NCBI GenBank assembly: GCA_049999805.1
Contig: JBNGIO010006235.1
Coordinates: forward strand, 86,430 to 123,102
DNA length: 36,673 nt
From: Folioceros fuciformis
Taxonomy: Eukaryota; Anthocerotophyta; Anthocerotopsida; Anthocerotales
Direction: 5' to 3'
Shown here one piece after another: positions 11,265-25,293 of this stretch. Positions within the stretch are counted from its first letter, which is position 1. The number at the start of each line of letters is the position of its first letter. The translations under genes and the position numbers were made by a program. The notes below the pieces were generated by a model. That model ran no database searches. It worked only from the letters and a program-made list of their open reading frames with translations, and was not told the origin of the DNA.

Positions 11265-12393
11265 AGCTCAGGAAACCTGTCCAAAGATGAGAGCCAAACA
11301 ACCTACTACTGCAGGATGCCCTGGGTACTACCACGCCGTACGGGCTCACAAGGATGAGCCCGAACCCGGAACCGAAGGGCCTGCACGAAACGTCTACCAT
11401 GGATGTGAACGCCTATGCAACTTTTTGCCTCCTTTCCCACTCCGTTTGGACACAGAAGCAAAGGAGCTCTCATCCAACTTCCACTGTGAGACAGGACAAC
11501 CTAACGAATCGGTGGGTAAAGCGTTTCCACAGGGACCTCCGTTTCCGGCTAGGTTCCCTCTAGGATCTTTCCCTGGCCAATAAAGTGTCCATAACACAAT
11601 GTCGTGAGGGGCAAGGTAGTAGCGGGGCCACAATCATCCAAATCCACCAACTCCGTGGAATGTGCCACCCATTCATGAGGAGCAGGAGGAAGTCACAAGA
11701 ACATTGATTCATGCTGAAGAGGATACCAATTCATGGGGCATTTGTGAAATATGGCATGCAAGAGCAGGCACTGATCATCTCCCTCATTGCTTAGGGAGGG
11801 GAGACAGGAGGATTAGGAAGTTTCAAGAGCAGGCATTGATCCTTGAATCCTTGAGTGAGTAAGTAGATATGCTTTTGTCTTGTATCAACTTGTCCCTGGG
11901 AACTACTTGCATACCTATTCGTTATATAAATATAAATATAAACTATGAAATTTATTTTAAGGAATGCTTCTTTCACTTCGTCTTCTGCCATTCTTGGCTT
12001 TTCCCTATTGCGTGTTGTTCTCCTTGTCACGAGGTAGATGGATGGAACTTCCATCTCTTTTTTTTCTATTAAGTCTTTAGATTCCACCTTCGTCTTCTGT
12101 GAATATGGTTAAGCACAGAATTCATTGCAGTGAAAGGCGCTAAACTTTGAGGTAAGGACGTTTCTCTAACATGCACTACCCGTGTGTTTTGAATGTGAGT
12201 GGGTGTGCAGCTGATTACAAAAATCATCCCAATGGCATAAAACGCGGTTTCTGAAAACCGTTGAATGGGAGTGAGGTGAGGACAGCCTGCATTCCTGTGT
12301 GGAACGTCCAGTCCTCGTTTACACCAAGTGTCGCTGCATTGTTCCTCATGGTGACTTCCCGAGTTCCTGCCGGTGTGATTTCCCGAGGAGGAG
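11265..12393. other. Divergent intergenic region between PPR-A and the GRF/CCHC gene
   Basis: This should hold the 5' regions of two divergent genes. An AT-rich tract with TATATAAATATAAATATAA lies at about 11922-11940 and could act as a TATA-like element on either strand, although it is about 450 bp from the plus-strand start. No open frame here looks like a protein. Two phrases built around AAGAGCAGGCA and TTGAT recur between 11700 and 11860. Confidence 0.5.
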
Positions 12394-14338
12394 ATGACGA
12401 CTTTCTCGGACGATGAGGATTGGGACGATCCATCGTTTCTGTCGCAGCTGGAGGCTGCGGAAGCTGAAGGAGTGAGGCGGCTGTCGCAGCAGGGGGATGG
12501 AGACCGTTCTTCCTACAGCAAGAGGAAGCGGCAGAACACGCCGGGGGCCGCTGAATTCTCCCCGCAGGAAGATTATGGAAGGGAGCGCAGTGAGGACAAG
12601 GCCTCAACGACTCTGATAGCTGAGGAGGAAGGGGACTACACGACTGCGCTCAAGGGGAGCAAGAGTGCCAAATGGGAGTCCAAGGTGTCTGCTCCTCGTG
12701 GCACTGCCTACGAGGGGGGCTCTAATCGGGCAGCAGAGAGCTATGGAGGTTCCGGATCGCGTCAGCAATCCGGGGTGGTGCCGGAGAGGCCGTGTCCTTG
12801 CGGGGCCGGCTTGTGTAATGTGCTCACGGCGCGGACTGAGAGGAACATGGGAAGGAGGTTTTATACGTGTCCGAAAGGCAAGGTGAGGAGGTTTTTGTGA
12901 AATTTTGGTGTTTTGTTGTTGAATGATCTGTACGTCGTGCTGCAAAGCTTACGGAGTTTGTGGCGGTGTTCTGGAGGAGTAGGATGAAGGCTGTGGTTTC
13001 TTTGAATGGTGTGAAATTGGAGGAGGCCAAGGGCATTCCAAAGATCTCCAGACTCAGAGTGCGGGTACAGGAGACTCCGGCTGGTCTGCAGATCGGATTT
13101 CACAACCTCAGATGGATTGCCCTTGTGGCGCAGGCGCCTGCTTAGTGTTTACGGCCAAAACCGAGAAGAACTGTGGACGGATGTTCTACCGTTGCCCTAA
13201 CTCGAAGGAGGTTGGTTGGTGTAGATGATTTTTCGCTTGCCCTCTCTTGTTGAGTCAGTTTGCTTCCTTGCCATGATTTTCATGAAGCTAGAGGAGTCAC
13301 CTCATGCATGAAGCTAAAGGAGTGAATGAGGCTAGAAGCGTGCATGAAGCTNNNNNNNNNNGCATGAAGCTAAAGGAGTGAATGAGGCTAGAAGCGTGCA
13401 TGAAGCTACAGGATTGACCTCCTGGGTTTTCTTTTTTTCTGGATTTGCAGAAGTCTTGTAATTTCTTCAAGTGGTGCGATGAAGAATCCTCTACAGCCAG
13501 TCGAGGATCTTCTGGTGGAGAGTTCAGTGGTAGGCAGGGTGTAGCGCACCAGAGTCCAATGACAGCTGGTTACCTAGGCTTTGGTGGTTCCGGTGGCTAC
13601 CATGGTGCAGGTGCAGACCATAAGAGTTTTCCGGCAGGTCATGCAGGATTCAGTAGTCCAGGCGGCGGAGGTGCGACCACGGGGAATTGCTTCACTTGTG
13701 GACAGAGCGGACACTGGTCAAAAGACTGTCCGCAGCAAAGATCCACGAGCACGTCTGGAAGGCAAGGTGGTGATGAGAGTGCAGGTGCAGCTGGTCATGC
13801 AGGCTTTGATGGGGGAGGTGGACACAGCGGGAACTGCTTCAACTGTGGACAGACCGGACATTGGTCGAAAGACTGTTCACGACAAAGGAACACGAGCACC
13901 TCTGCCGTGCAAGACGGTGGGCCAAGGTTTGGAACCCAGGAAGACAATTCAGGAAAGACCAGCGGTGCCTGTTACGCTTGTGGTCAACCAGGTCACTGGG
14001 CTCCCAATTGCCCTCTTCGGATATCTCCTAGTAAGCCACGGACTAGCCCTAGTTCTAGATCCCTTCCTAGTTCTAGAAGCGCAGGCGCACAGAACACTGG
14101 GAGCATGCCATCTTCGGGAGGACGAGGCGGTTCTTGCTATAAGTGTGGGCAACCAGGGCACTGGGCTCCAGACTGTGGCAATCCTTCTCCAGCTAAGAGT
14201 CAAAAGGCTAGTCGTAGCCCTAATGCCAAAAACACGTGCTATAAGTGTGGGAAACAGGGTCACTGGGCTCCAAACTGCCCGTCGAGGGGCTCCCCGTCGA
14301 AGAAGAGTTCAGGCTACGGAAGGGGACGCAACAGTTGA
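12394..14338 (+). CDS. Zinc-finger protein with two GRF and five CCHC zinc knuckles
   Basis: Three exons (12394-12882, 12983-13210, 13451-14338) encode 534 residues. An acidic N-terminus is followed by GRF zinc finger 1 (about residues 134-175: CPCG, NMGRRFYTCP, then GCGFFEWCE in exon 2) and GRF finger 2 (about 208-250: CPCG, NCGRMFYRCP, then SCNFFKWCDE in exon 3). In both fingers an intron splits the domain just after the CP..K segment. A Gly/Ser-rich C-terminus carries five CX2CX4HX4C knuckles near 319, 368, 413, 468 and 502, each with a GHW core. GRF fingers bind single-stranded or structured nucleic acid, and CCHC knuckles bind single-stranded RNA or DNA. The same combination closes plant topoisomerase 3-alpha, but no topoisomerase domain is present; small plant GRF/zinc-knuckle proteins are the better match. 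Function is not known to me. Intron 2 contains a minisatellite with an assembly gap. Confidence 0.88.
13285..13407. repeat. Intronic 36-bp minisatellite with a 10-N assembly gap
   Basis: Intron 2 of the zinc-finger gene holds a tandem repeat with a 36-bp unit starting GCATGAAGCTAAAGGAGTGA. The unit itself is two related 18-bp halves (ATGAAGCTAAAGGAGTGA and ATGAGGCTAGAAGCGTGC). Positions 13352-13361 are N. The flanks on both sides of the gap begin with the same GCATGAAGCT, so the gap does not fit the repeat phase if its length is truly 10; the real array is probably longer. Confidence 0.85.
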
Positions 14339-14389
14339 TCTGGGCCCCACTGATAGTTCTTCGCCAACTGCAAGGCAAGCCAACAGCAA

Positions 14390-16590
14390 TCATGGCAGCG
14401 GAAGAGGAAATGTCCAATCCCTCATGGGTCGTAGCTGCCGATCTACAACGGATCCATTGTGTAGCCAGAATGTCTCAGCAGACTGCTGAAACTTTCTCAC
14501 TTTTTGCTCAAGTTCCCAGAGAATACCAGTCATGGCTGTGCATGGTTCGGAATCTGGGCCATACACCCACAGGCAGCGCACTTGTCGTCCGTTGCGAAGC
14601 ATCCTCTCAATTTCGCTATCTGAAATGAGAAATGAATGGGTGAGCTGTGCACTTATCGAATTAGATTTCTAGCGAAGACTTATTTGAGGGTCATACCTGG
14701 TATCGACGCTAGATACTGAAGCAAGCTCTCGTCAATTTTTGTAGCAGGCCACTTGATCGAAAATGATGTGTAGTCGAGGATGCTCTGAAATGGCAGCTCG
14801 ATTTGATCTGAAAGAATAACTGGTACGCATTCCTGTAAGATGCAGACATTTAAGTTTCAGTGGCCAAGACTGCCTCAGCATGTAAACCCAGCGAAGGTGA
14901 GAGTTACCACAAAGAAAGACTCGTAGAAGCGGAGAGTCCAAGACGATTCCCCTCTGGGCGACAGGCAGAATTTCGCGTCTCTCAATCTCTCCAGGTAAGC
15001 CCTTTGCCCAAGCTTCATGGGTCCTGTGAGCTGCAAAATTGGAGCATCCAACTGCGAAAAAACAGATTGCACATCACAGGTAAAGCCATCGCCCGTATAT
15101 CTTTAGCCTTAGACTTACCTTCCCCCACTACAGTAACATTTCAGGATAGTGCACCTGGTCAGGAAAATGTTTCCCGAGTTCAATTATCTTGAGCCGTCCA
15201 GCCTTTCCCTGGGCACGCCCAAGAAAATTCACAAGATACTTGCGTTTTGCAAGAGCCACTGGCTTGAGTCCCTTTTGTACCGAGGAATTTTGCAGGGATA
15301 TCCCATTATCCACAGCTCCTGGGATGATGATATCCTTCCAAGTATTGAAAGCACTGCTGCCCCGCTTGTCCGTTCTATCACCCTGCATGCAGACCAGGAA
15401 CAGGATCTCATTCAGAGAGCCTACCACATGGACTAACTTCGAGAAGATGTACAAGCACGTGACAGAAACATGTTCCAAGCTTACCTCCGGCGTCAGGAAG
15501 ATTGAGCGATTGAGAAAGACAGCCCAGTCTTTGAACAGGTGCGCACCAGCTCCACTGCATGTCCCCACCGGCACAACACATTGTGTCCAAGCTGAGCTAC
15601 GCACTTTGCTTGACATGACCAGCAAAGGTAGCGGATGAAAGATTGTTTAAACCATATTCTGTTGAGACAATGTCAGCAGCTTGAGAAGTGCAGCAAAAGT
15701 GCAGAAGCCCTGGCGTCCACAGCGAAACCATGTACCTTGGGAACACAAAAACATGGTCCCTCCCACCAGACCGTCTAAAGTAAGGCATTTGCTGCAGCAC
15801 CTGGAAGGAACGGCAAGCACGCATGAGAGAGCATGAGATAGCTGCAGCTACGTCTGGTTGGCTCCCAACGTTCTGAATAGGTGACAACCTCCCACCTCCA
15901 CAAAGGTGCTGTTGATTTCCTTATCAGACAGACCACCTGCCATGCGCACGCACTTGATGTAGGCAGGAACAAAGAAGAGGTGAGCCTTGTCCTTGTCTCT
16001 AGTCCGCACCTCCGAGGTGAGAAGAAACCTGTGAATTTTCACCTGCACATAATTCCCTGTCAATACCCTGTACCCAACATTGCCCACGGCACACAAGGCA
16101 AGCACAAGAACGAGCTCAGGACCTGCGTCCCCCACTGCCCAGCCTCACACCGTCTCTCATCTATGTTGTGGTCACGCCCGGCCACCAGTTTCTTCAACCC
16201 TTCCACCTCCTCCTCCCCATACACATACACTCTGAGGGACAAGGTCGTCCCAACCCGTCGAGCCTGCTCCCCCAACGCATCCTCCAGGCTAGTACCAAAG
16301 TTCTTGTCTCCGGAGTGCAACACCGAATTGGGTCTCCCTTTCCCGGCCCCTCCTCCTCCCTCCCACGCGCGATCCAACCAGCGCGTGCCTGCACACTTTC
16401 ACGAACTCTCAGTCAACGGCTCATGCATCCCCCATTGTCTCACACTCTCTCACCCACAACACAGCCAACAGCAGCATTGTCACTCACAGATGAAGGTCAT
16501 CACAACCAGCACAATGCCTTGCAGCCAGGAAGACGGGATGCAAGAAGCTGAGTGTCCCTTCCGCAGCAGAGGACGGTGCCTCCCTTCCAT
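14390..16590 (-). CDS. GT47 exostosin-family glycosyltransferase, type II Golgi membrane protein
   Basis: Nine exons read on the minus strand: 16488-16590, 16123-16388, 15896-16042, 15736-15800, 15485-15554, 15155-15382, 14908-15051, 14697-14832 and 14390-14619. They total 1389 bp, or 462 residues, and every junction keeps frame. A short basic cytosolic tail is followed by a hydrophobic anchor (about residues 22-35, WLQGIVLVVMTFIC), typical of Golgi type II enzymes. The exostosin domain spans about 55-430 with FFVPAYIKCVRM, QMPYFRRSGGRDH, FNTWKDIIIPG, YLVNFLGRAQGKAGR, KFCLSPRGESSWTLRFYE and FVECVPVILSD. The PRGES...R.YE segment and ECVPVILSD are the nucleotide-sugar-binding core. The closest relative I recall is Arabidopsis At5g16890, whose substrate I cannot state; the family builds cell-wall polysaccharides and extensin glycans. 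The protein is about 50 residues shorter than I remember for that relative. Confidence 0.92.
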
Positions 16591-16705
16591 GGTCTGGAAA
16601 GGAGAAAAGAAGCAGACTACGAGTGCTTTGCAGCCTAACTGTGCCTGGGACCACTGCTTTCATTCTCCGTTTCTTGTCTGAACACATTAGACAGCCGACG
16701 TACAT

Positions 16706-16748
16706 ACATGTCACTCACCACGTACTTACATGTCACTCACCACGTACT
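16706..16748. repeat. 22-bp direct repeat with ACGT core in a promoter
   Basis: ACATGTCACTCACCACGTAC occurs twice in tandem with a 22-bp period. Each copy carries CCACGTA, a G-box-like ACGT element. The position about 120-160 bp upstream of the GT47 start suggests a duplicated regulatory site. Confidence 0.7.
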
Positions 16749-16968
16749 GTAGTTTGAACCTGGAAGGACGGTGAAGTCGATGAACTGAACTCTCATTTTC
16801 TACCATGACTGGCACATGATATTTGTCCTCTGCACGTGCCTCTGCCCTTCATACCATGACACGTCATGGATGATGTCAAGCCACCCTCGCCTTGTTAATA
16901 CAGTACTGCATTGTTAATTTGTGATCTCCACTAATTAATTTCATTTTCCTCTCTCATTCAGACAGTTC

Positions 16969-16974
16969 CACGTG
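16969..16974. promoter_or_regulatory. G-box CACGTG
   Basis: A palindromic CACGTG in the context CCACGTGG lies about 250 bp upstream of the coiled-coil gene start and 380 bp upstream of the GT47 start. It is the classic binding site of plant bZIP and bHLH (PIF-type) factors. Confidence 0.5.
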
Positions 16975-17221
16975 GGGACGCCCTCTTCGCCATTGAATTC
17001 CGCAACAAACGTGTATCCGACTAGGCGGACGGCGACGGGCAAACCGGCGTAGGCGGTGCGAATGACCGGGAGGTGTGTGGTGAGACAGGTGGCGTGGGCG
17101 GAATGAGCCGGTGGCAGGGGCGACACGAATTTGTGGAGCCCGACGCCCGACGGCCTAGCCTTGTACAATTTAAAGAGAAGAGGCGAGACGACGACTTGAA
17201 CGCTTGAGCGAGTGGACGGCG

Positions 17222-19618
17222 ATGGCGGCTGTCTCGACCGGACGCACTGTGGTGGTGGGTTGCAATGCCAGCCGCGGCCTGCAGCAGGGGCATCCCCAGT
17301 TTGTGCCTTTGGGGCTGGGAGTGGGAGTGGGCTCAGCGGGAGGAGCTCGACGATGGCGGCGGCAGCAGAAGCAGCAGAAGCAAAAGCAGCAGCTGCAGCA
17401 GCTGCAGCAGCAACAGCAACATCAGCAACAGCGGATGCAGGTTCGCGCAGTGCTGGACAAGCCGAGTCTGCCTCCGGCAGAAAGCGGGCAGGGGGATCCG
17501 GTGCGGGAGGCCCTGGAGCGCCTGTTCCAGCGGCGCCCTGCAGCCGGGGAATCTGAGAGCCGGGCCCTAGAGGTTGCAGTGAACGCCCTTGAGGTGGATC
17601 TGAACGAAGCCCTGGTGGCGTTGCGGAGCAAGGAGGAGGAGCTCCGGGCGGCCGAGAAGGCGCTCAAGGCGGACCAGTGGGAGGTGCAGATGTCCCGCGC
17701 CGAGCTGCACAAATGGGAGCAGGAGCTTATGGCTGTACGCTCTACCTACGACGACAAGAAGACGGAAGTGAATCGGTCCCAGAAGCGGCTGGCTGCGCAG
17801 GCTGGGGAGCTGCAGAAGGCCAAGCGGATGCTGCAGGAGCGGGAGTCTGAGATAGGGGTGGCGCAGGCCGCCCTCGGGGTGAAGGAGAAGGAGCTGAAAA
17901 GGCTCCAAGGCGTGGTCAAGGAGAAGGATGTGGAGCTGGCGATGGTCGCCGAGGCGCTGAAGACGAAGGATGTGGAGTTGCGGGGAAGCATCAAGACCGT
18001 GAAGGAGCAGTCGACGGGGATGGAGAGAATGCGAGCTGTGATGCAGGAGCAGGAGCAGACTGTGCTGTCGCTGGAGCGGGAGCTGAAGGAGAAGGAGGTG
18101 GTGTTGGATAAGACGGCGAGGGAGTTGGAGGGGAAGGTTGTGGCCTGGCTCCAGGCTGGGGAGGAGATCAAGCGGCTGGAGGCGGAGGTGCGGGGCCAGC
18201 GGGAAGGCGGGGAGGAGGCGAGGCGGGAGGTGGCTATGGCGAAGGCTGTGTTGAAGGAGGTGGAGGGAGAGCTGCGGGAGAGCCAGAGGTCTGTGGCCAC
18301 GTTCAAGAACGTGGTTGAGGAGCAGCGGGGGAAGCTCGGGCGGCAGGGAGAACTGTTGCGGGAGCAAAAGAAGACTATCAAAGCTCAGGCGGAGCAGCTG
18401 GAGGCTAGCGTGAAGCGGCTGGCGGAGGCCAGGGAGGAGGTGCAGTCATGGCAAAGCGCGTACAAGGCCCTGGAGCTGAGGCTGGAGGAGGAGAAGAAGG
18501 GGGCCGGGGTTGTGAAGATGGAGCTGGTCCGGGAGCGAGAGGCTCTGGCGATGGCTGTGAAGGAAGTGAAGGAGTTGAAGGCGGAGCTAGGGTTGCGGGA
18601 GAGGGAATTGGTGAAGGTGAATGCCGCTTTGCAGGCGAAGGAAGTGGAGTTGGAGGCGAGCAAGACGGAGATTGAGGAGTTGAAGTTGGAGTTCGCGGAT
18701 GTGAGGCGCGCAGTGGAGGATAAAAGCCAGGAGCTGGCTGTGGCGGAGAGGCGGATTAAGGGGTTGGAGATGGAGGTGGCGGAGGTGCGGGCAGTCCTCA
18801 AGAGCAAGGAGCATCAGCTTGCGGGGACAATGCTTGCTTTGCAGGAGAAGGACGACCAGATGGTGCTTATGCAGGGAGATTTGCAGGAGAGCCAGATGCG
18901 GCTGGCGGAGGCTACCTCCGTGGTGGAGCAGATCAGCTCCTTGTCCAGGCTGCTGGTGGAGTCGTCTTCTTCCATGGGGCTTTCCCCAGCGAGGTCGGAT
19001 GAAGGCTCGCTGCTCATCCAGGCCAACTGTGACGTGTTCGCTGCGAACCGCGCACTGCTGGAGACGGAGCTGCAGCTGCAGCGGCTGTACGAGCAGTCCG
19101 TGGGGAATGAGCTGCGGATGAAGGAGGTGGAAGCTGAGCTGGAGGCCGTGAAGGAGTGTTTGAAGGAGAAGAACGAGGAGCTGCTGAACGCGCAGCGAGC
19201 TTTGGTGATGAAGGAGCAGGAAGTGAGACCCTCCGTTGTGGCCGCGTTGCAGCTGACTCGGCTGGAGGATTCGGGGATGCAGGCGGAGCCGGCGACAACG
19301 GAGGTGGAGAAGCTGGAGCTGGAGCTGGCCAAGCTCGAGGCCGAGACGGCCATGTCTGCCTTGCACAGACTAGCTGAATTGAGCCAAGAGCTGGTGGCCT
19401 CGGCAAGCACGGGCGAGCCCGCCATGGTTGCCGCGCGGTCCAGCGTTGTCGAGACGGGGCCTAACCTCTCCAGGCTGCTGAGCCACGTGACTGGCATCCA
19501 CAACGGGGACGCTGCCCTGGAGATCATGGGGGGCGCCATGGCCGGCCTCGCCAACCTCGCACGACAGCTGGTGCTGGATGCAGGGATCGATCTCTCCTCC
19601 GAGCCTGTGCCGGCGTAG
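17222..19618 (+). CDS. Long coiled-coil protein, probably plastid-targeted
   Basis: A single open frame of 798 residues from the first ATG (17222; the frame is open a few codons upstream but has no earlier ATG). I do not recognise the family. The first 80 residues are poor in acidic residues and rich in Ala, Gly, Arg, Gln and Ser, with a poly-Gln/Lys stretch ending near MQVRAVLDKP; this looks like a chloroplast transit peptide with cleavage near the VRA. Residues about 110-720 are almost continuous coiled coil, with repeated segments of the type KEKELKRLQ, KDVELAMV, KEKEVVLDK and KEHQLAGT at roughly 21-28-residue spacing. The C-terminal 80 residues are less helical, with a small hydrophobic stretch near ALEIMGGAMAGLANLARQL. 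The gene is clearly more GC-rich than its neighbours and its coding strand is purine-rich. Possible roles are structural or plastid-nucleoid associated, but that is speculation. Confidence 0.85.
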   Translation: MAAVSTGRTVVVGCNASRGLQQGHPQFVPLGLGVGVGSAGGARRWRRQQKQQKQKQQLQQLQQQQQHQQQRMQVRAVLDKPSLPPAESGQGDPVREALERLFQRRPAAGESESRALEVAVNALEVDLNEALVALRSKEEELRAAEKALKADQWEVQMSRAELHKWEQELMAVRSTYDDKKTEVNRSQKRLAAQAGELQKAKRMLQERESEIGVAQAALGVKEKELKRLQGVVKEKDVELAMVAEALKTKDVELRGSIKTVKEQSTGMERMRAVMQEQEQTVLSLERELKEKEVVLDKTARELEGKVVAWLQAGEEIKRLEAEVRGQREGGEEARREVAMAKAVLKEVEGELRESQRSVATFKNVVEEQRGKLGRQGELLREQKKTIKAQAEQLEASVKRLAEAREEVQSWQSAYKALELRLEEEKKGAGVVKMELVREREALAMAVKEVKELKAELGLRERELVKVNAALQAKEVELEASKTEIEELKLEFADVRRAVEDKSQELAVAERRIKGLEMEVAEVRAVLKSKEHQLAGTMLALQEKDDQMVLMQGDLQESQMRLAEATSVVEQISSLSRLLVESSSSMGLSPARSDEGSLLIQANCDVFAANRALLETELQLQRLYEQSVGNELRMKEVEAELEAVKECLKEKNEELLNAQRALVMKEQEVRPSVVAALQLTRLEDSGMQAEPATTEVEKLELELAKLEAETAMSALHRLAELSQELVASASTGEPAMVAARSSVVETGPNLSRLLSHVTGIHNGDAALEIMGGAMAGLANLARQLVLDAGIDLSSEPVPA

Positions 19619-20802
19619 TACGCATGTTTGTCTTTCTGTACTATAATGTCGGAGCGCGGCTGTGTAAATTGTTTGATTTTGGCTGCAGTCTGGAGGGTTG
19701 TTTATTTACTTGTAATAGTATTTATCTAGAATCAGTTATACGCTAGGTATAACCATATGTACTTAAATGTACGTTTTCTTGTCAAGCTTCTCTGAATTGC
19801 CTCTCTGCTGGTGGTAGGCTGGAGAAAAGGGCTGGAGATACGCAGGTACTTCTGTATGTCGTGGCTTCAGTGAAGCTAAATATGCGGTGTGTTTTAAAGT
19901 GCGCTAAGGTAGGATAGTGCCTGAGGGACCGTATCTTGGCCTCCTTGCGTTGTGGAACACGCACTTACGAGAAATGCATGATTTCACTTGTTCAGTCCAC
20001 GGAATGGCCTGATCCACATCTCTAGACAACGACGGACAAGTCTTCTCCGGCAGTAAGGGGTCTTGCGAGGAAGACGTAACTTTCAAGCTACATGCCCCAT
20101 TCTGCATCTGAAGGTGGATATATCACTGGTCGAAGGATTCTAGAAGAGAATGTGAACAACAAGATCTGACTGGCGATGGTCCGCTCTTCCGAAACTTGAA
20201 GCCTCTTACATACTTGCTACCTGTCAGGATATCTGGTGTATCCATAAACCTTGCATCTCGAATCAGATCCATCTTTCAATGCAAAGGACGCTGAAGCACG
20301 AAACGGGGGTGGGGACACCCACACGCCATTTTTGCTGCCCTTCCCTGTGTGATTCAAAACAGTTTCTGACAGTCGGCGGTGTTCGGCACAGGGTGACGGG
20401 AAGATTTCAAAGACACATAACTTCGAAGTCGAGTCCGTGCCGGTTGTTTGCGCGGTTTCCGAAGAATTCGAGGTATCTACTGGTATATTCTAATAGTAGA
20501 GCATCCTAGCACGGTCGAGGCGGAAACAACCGACTCTTCATCGAAAAAACAGGTCAACAAGCACAAGCAGCATTCAAGTAAAACTCCGTTCTACCAATTG
20601 GTAGGCAGGAACCAACTTGCCAGTGCTTTCGCACGGGACTGCGCATTCACAGCCTCTAGGACTCGAAACAAAATTGTAGAAGCTTACCAGGGACTCACAC
20701 GTCGGCTGATAAATTAGAGAAACCACATACCTAACTAACTTATCTGTCTTCCCGGCAAGATGAGCAAAACAAACTACAACTCGGGTGTGTGTCAAACTGC
20801 AC
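19619..20802. other. Tail-to-tail intergenic region between the coiled-coil and RPSA genes
   Basis: This should hold the 3' UTRs of two convergent genes. Base composition drops sharply from the GC-rich upstream gene to ordinary AT-rich DNA. No RNA gene, repeat or coding segment was recognised. Confidence 0.55.
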
Positions 20803-22241
<1,439 letters not shown>

Positions 22242-22512
22242 GTTGCCGACCGCTGAGGGAGCCTGAGCTGGGGCGCTGTGAAAAGAGAGAATCTATCGGT
22301 GTGATAAATTAAATAGGTACACGCCGATGACTTGCTAGGGCAAACGCTCGTAGGTTGCACTTCTTATGTATAAAGACAGACCTACGTGGGTAGGGCTCTA
22401 GGGAGAAATCGATATGTGTGTCCATTTCATCCCTGTTCACACTCTTTGAAGAAATTCTTAATTTACAGTCTACATCTCGCGAGGCTAAGGAAACCTGACG
22501 CAAGAGGAAGAC
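22242..22512. promoter_or_regulatory. Compact bidirectional promoter region of RPSA and RPT4
   Basis: Only 271 bp separate the two start codons of these divergent housekeeping genes. The sequence also probably contains a 5' UTR intron acceptor of RPSA (pyrimidine-rich TTCTCTTTTCACAG on the minus strand near 22278). No TATA box or telo-box was found. Confidence 0.55.
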
Positions 22513-24619
<2,107 letters not shown>

Positions 24620-25293
24620 AACTGTCGACGGCACAAAGTGATTGTTGCCGTGCTTACGTGCTTCCTGGCAGTCCTCCAGGGGTACAATTTCATACGATAT
24701 CTGGTATAAAGGACTCATCCGCAGATGTTGGCGGGTAGAAAGTCTCTGGAACGAAGTTCAGAAAGAACGCTCATGCGTACCAATCCTCGGAGGCCATGAT
24801 TACTGATACAAGTTCGCCCCGGCGGGAAGGACAGCCTCGTTACCGTCCGATGGAAGCTGGCATTTGCAGACACATTACCCCTAAGGTCGTCGCTCCCGTC
24901 TTGTAACTAGCACCCAATGGAGAAAAATCCTTATAGCATAAATCTGACAACTATCGATACCCGGGAAATGAAAATCAATTATGTCACCTTCACAAACCAA
25001 ATATTATCTGAATTTATTAATATTTAAATAATATATCATTCACTACAAAGGAAAGCTAAACCTTGGACTGATTTTTGGCTCTTGATAATATGTGCATTTT
25101 AATACAGAATACGATACGAACACCACAGTATATTATACAGACCCATTTTTTTAAGCTAATTGACCTGGCTGTTTGGGGGCGTCTCGATTCAGCCATCCCG
25201 ATCCGGCCATCGCCCATTGACAAGATTTTTTTCGATATCCTTTAAGGGTTTCAAGGTTCCATGGCATCACACTGAAGGGAGCATGCTCTGCGT

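Larger units (their letters stand above)
16591..17221. promoter_or_regulatory. Divergent promoter region between the GT47 and coiled-coil genes
   Basis: This 631-bp region separates two divergent starts. It contains a G-box, a 22-bp direct repeat with an ACGT core and several further ACGT elements (for example ACACGTCATGG near 16859). ACGT-core elements bind plant bZIP and bHLH factors, so light or abscisic-acid/stress control is possible but not shown. No coding sequence was recognised. Confidence 0.5.

Noticed and set aside
15881-16681. A 266-residue plus-strand open frame across the GT47 5' exons
   Set aside because: The minus-strand GT47 exons with correct splice sites and conserved exostosin motifs account for the region.
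17567-19554. Long minus-strand open frames (211-266 residues) antisense to the coiled-coil gene
   Set aside because: They are rich in Leu/His/Gln or Ser and low in complexity, as expected for the complement of GAG/CTG-rich coiled-coil codons. The plus-strand frame explains the DNA fully.
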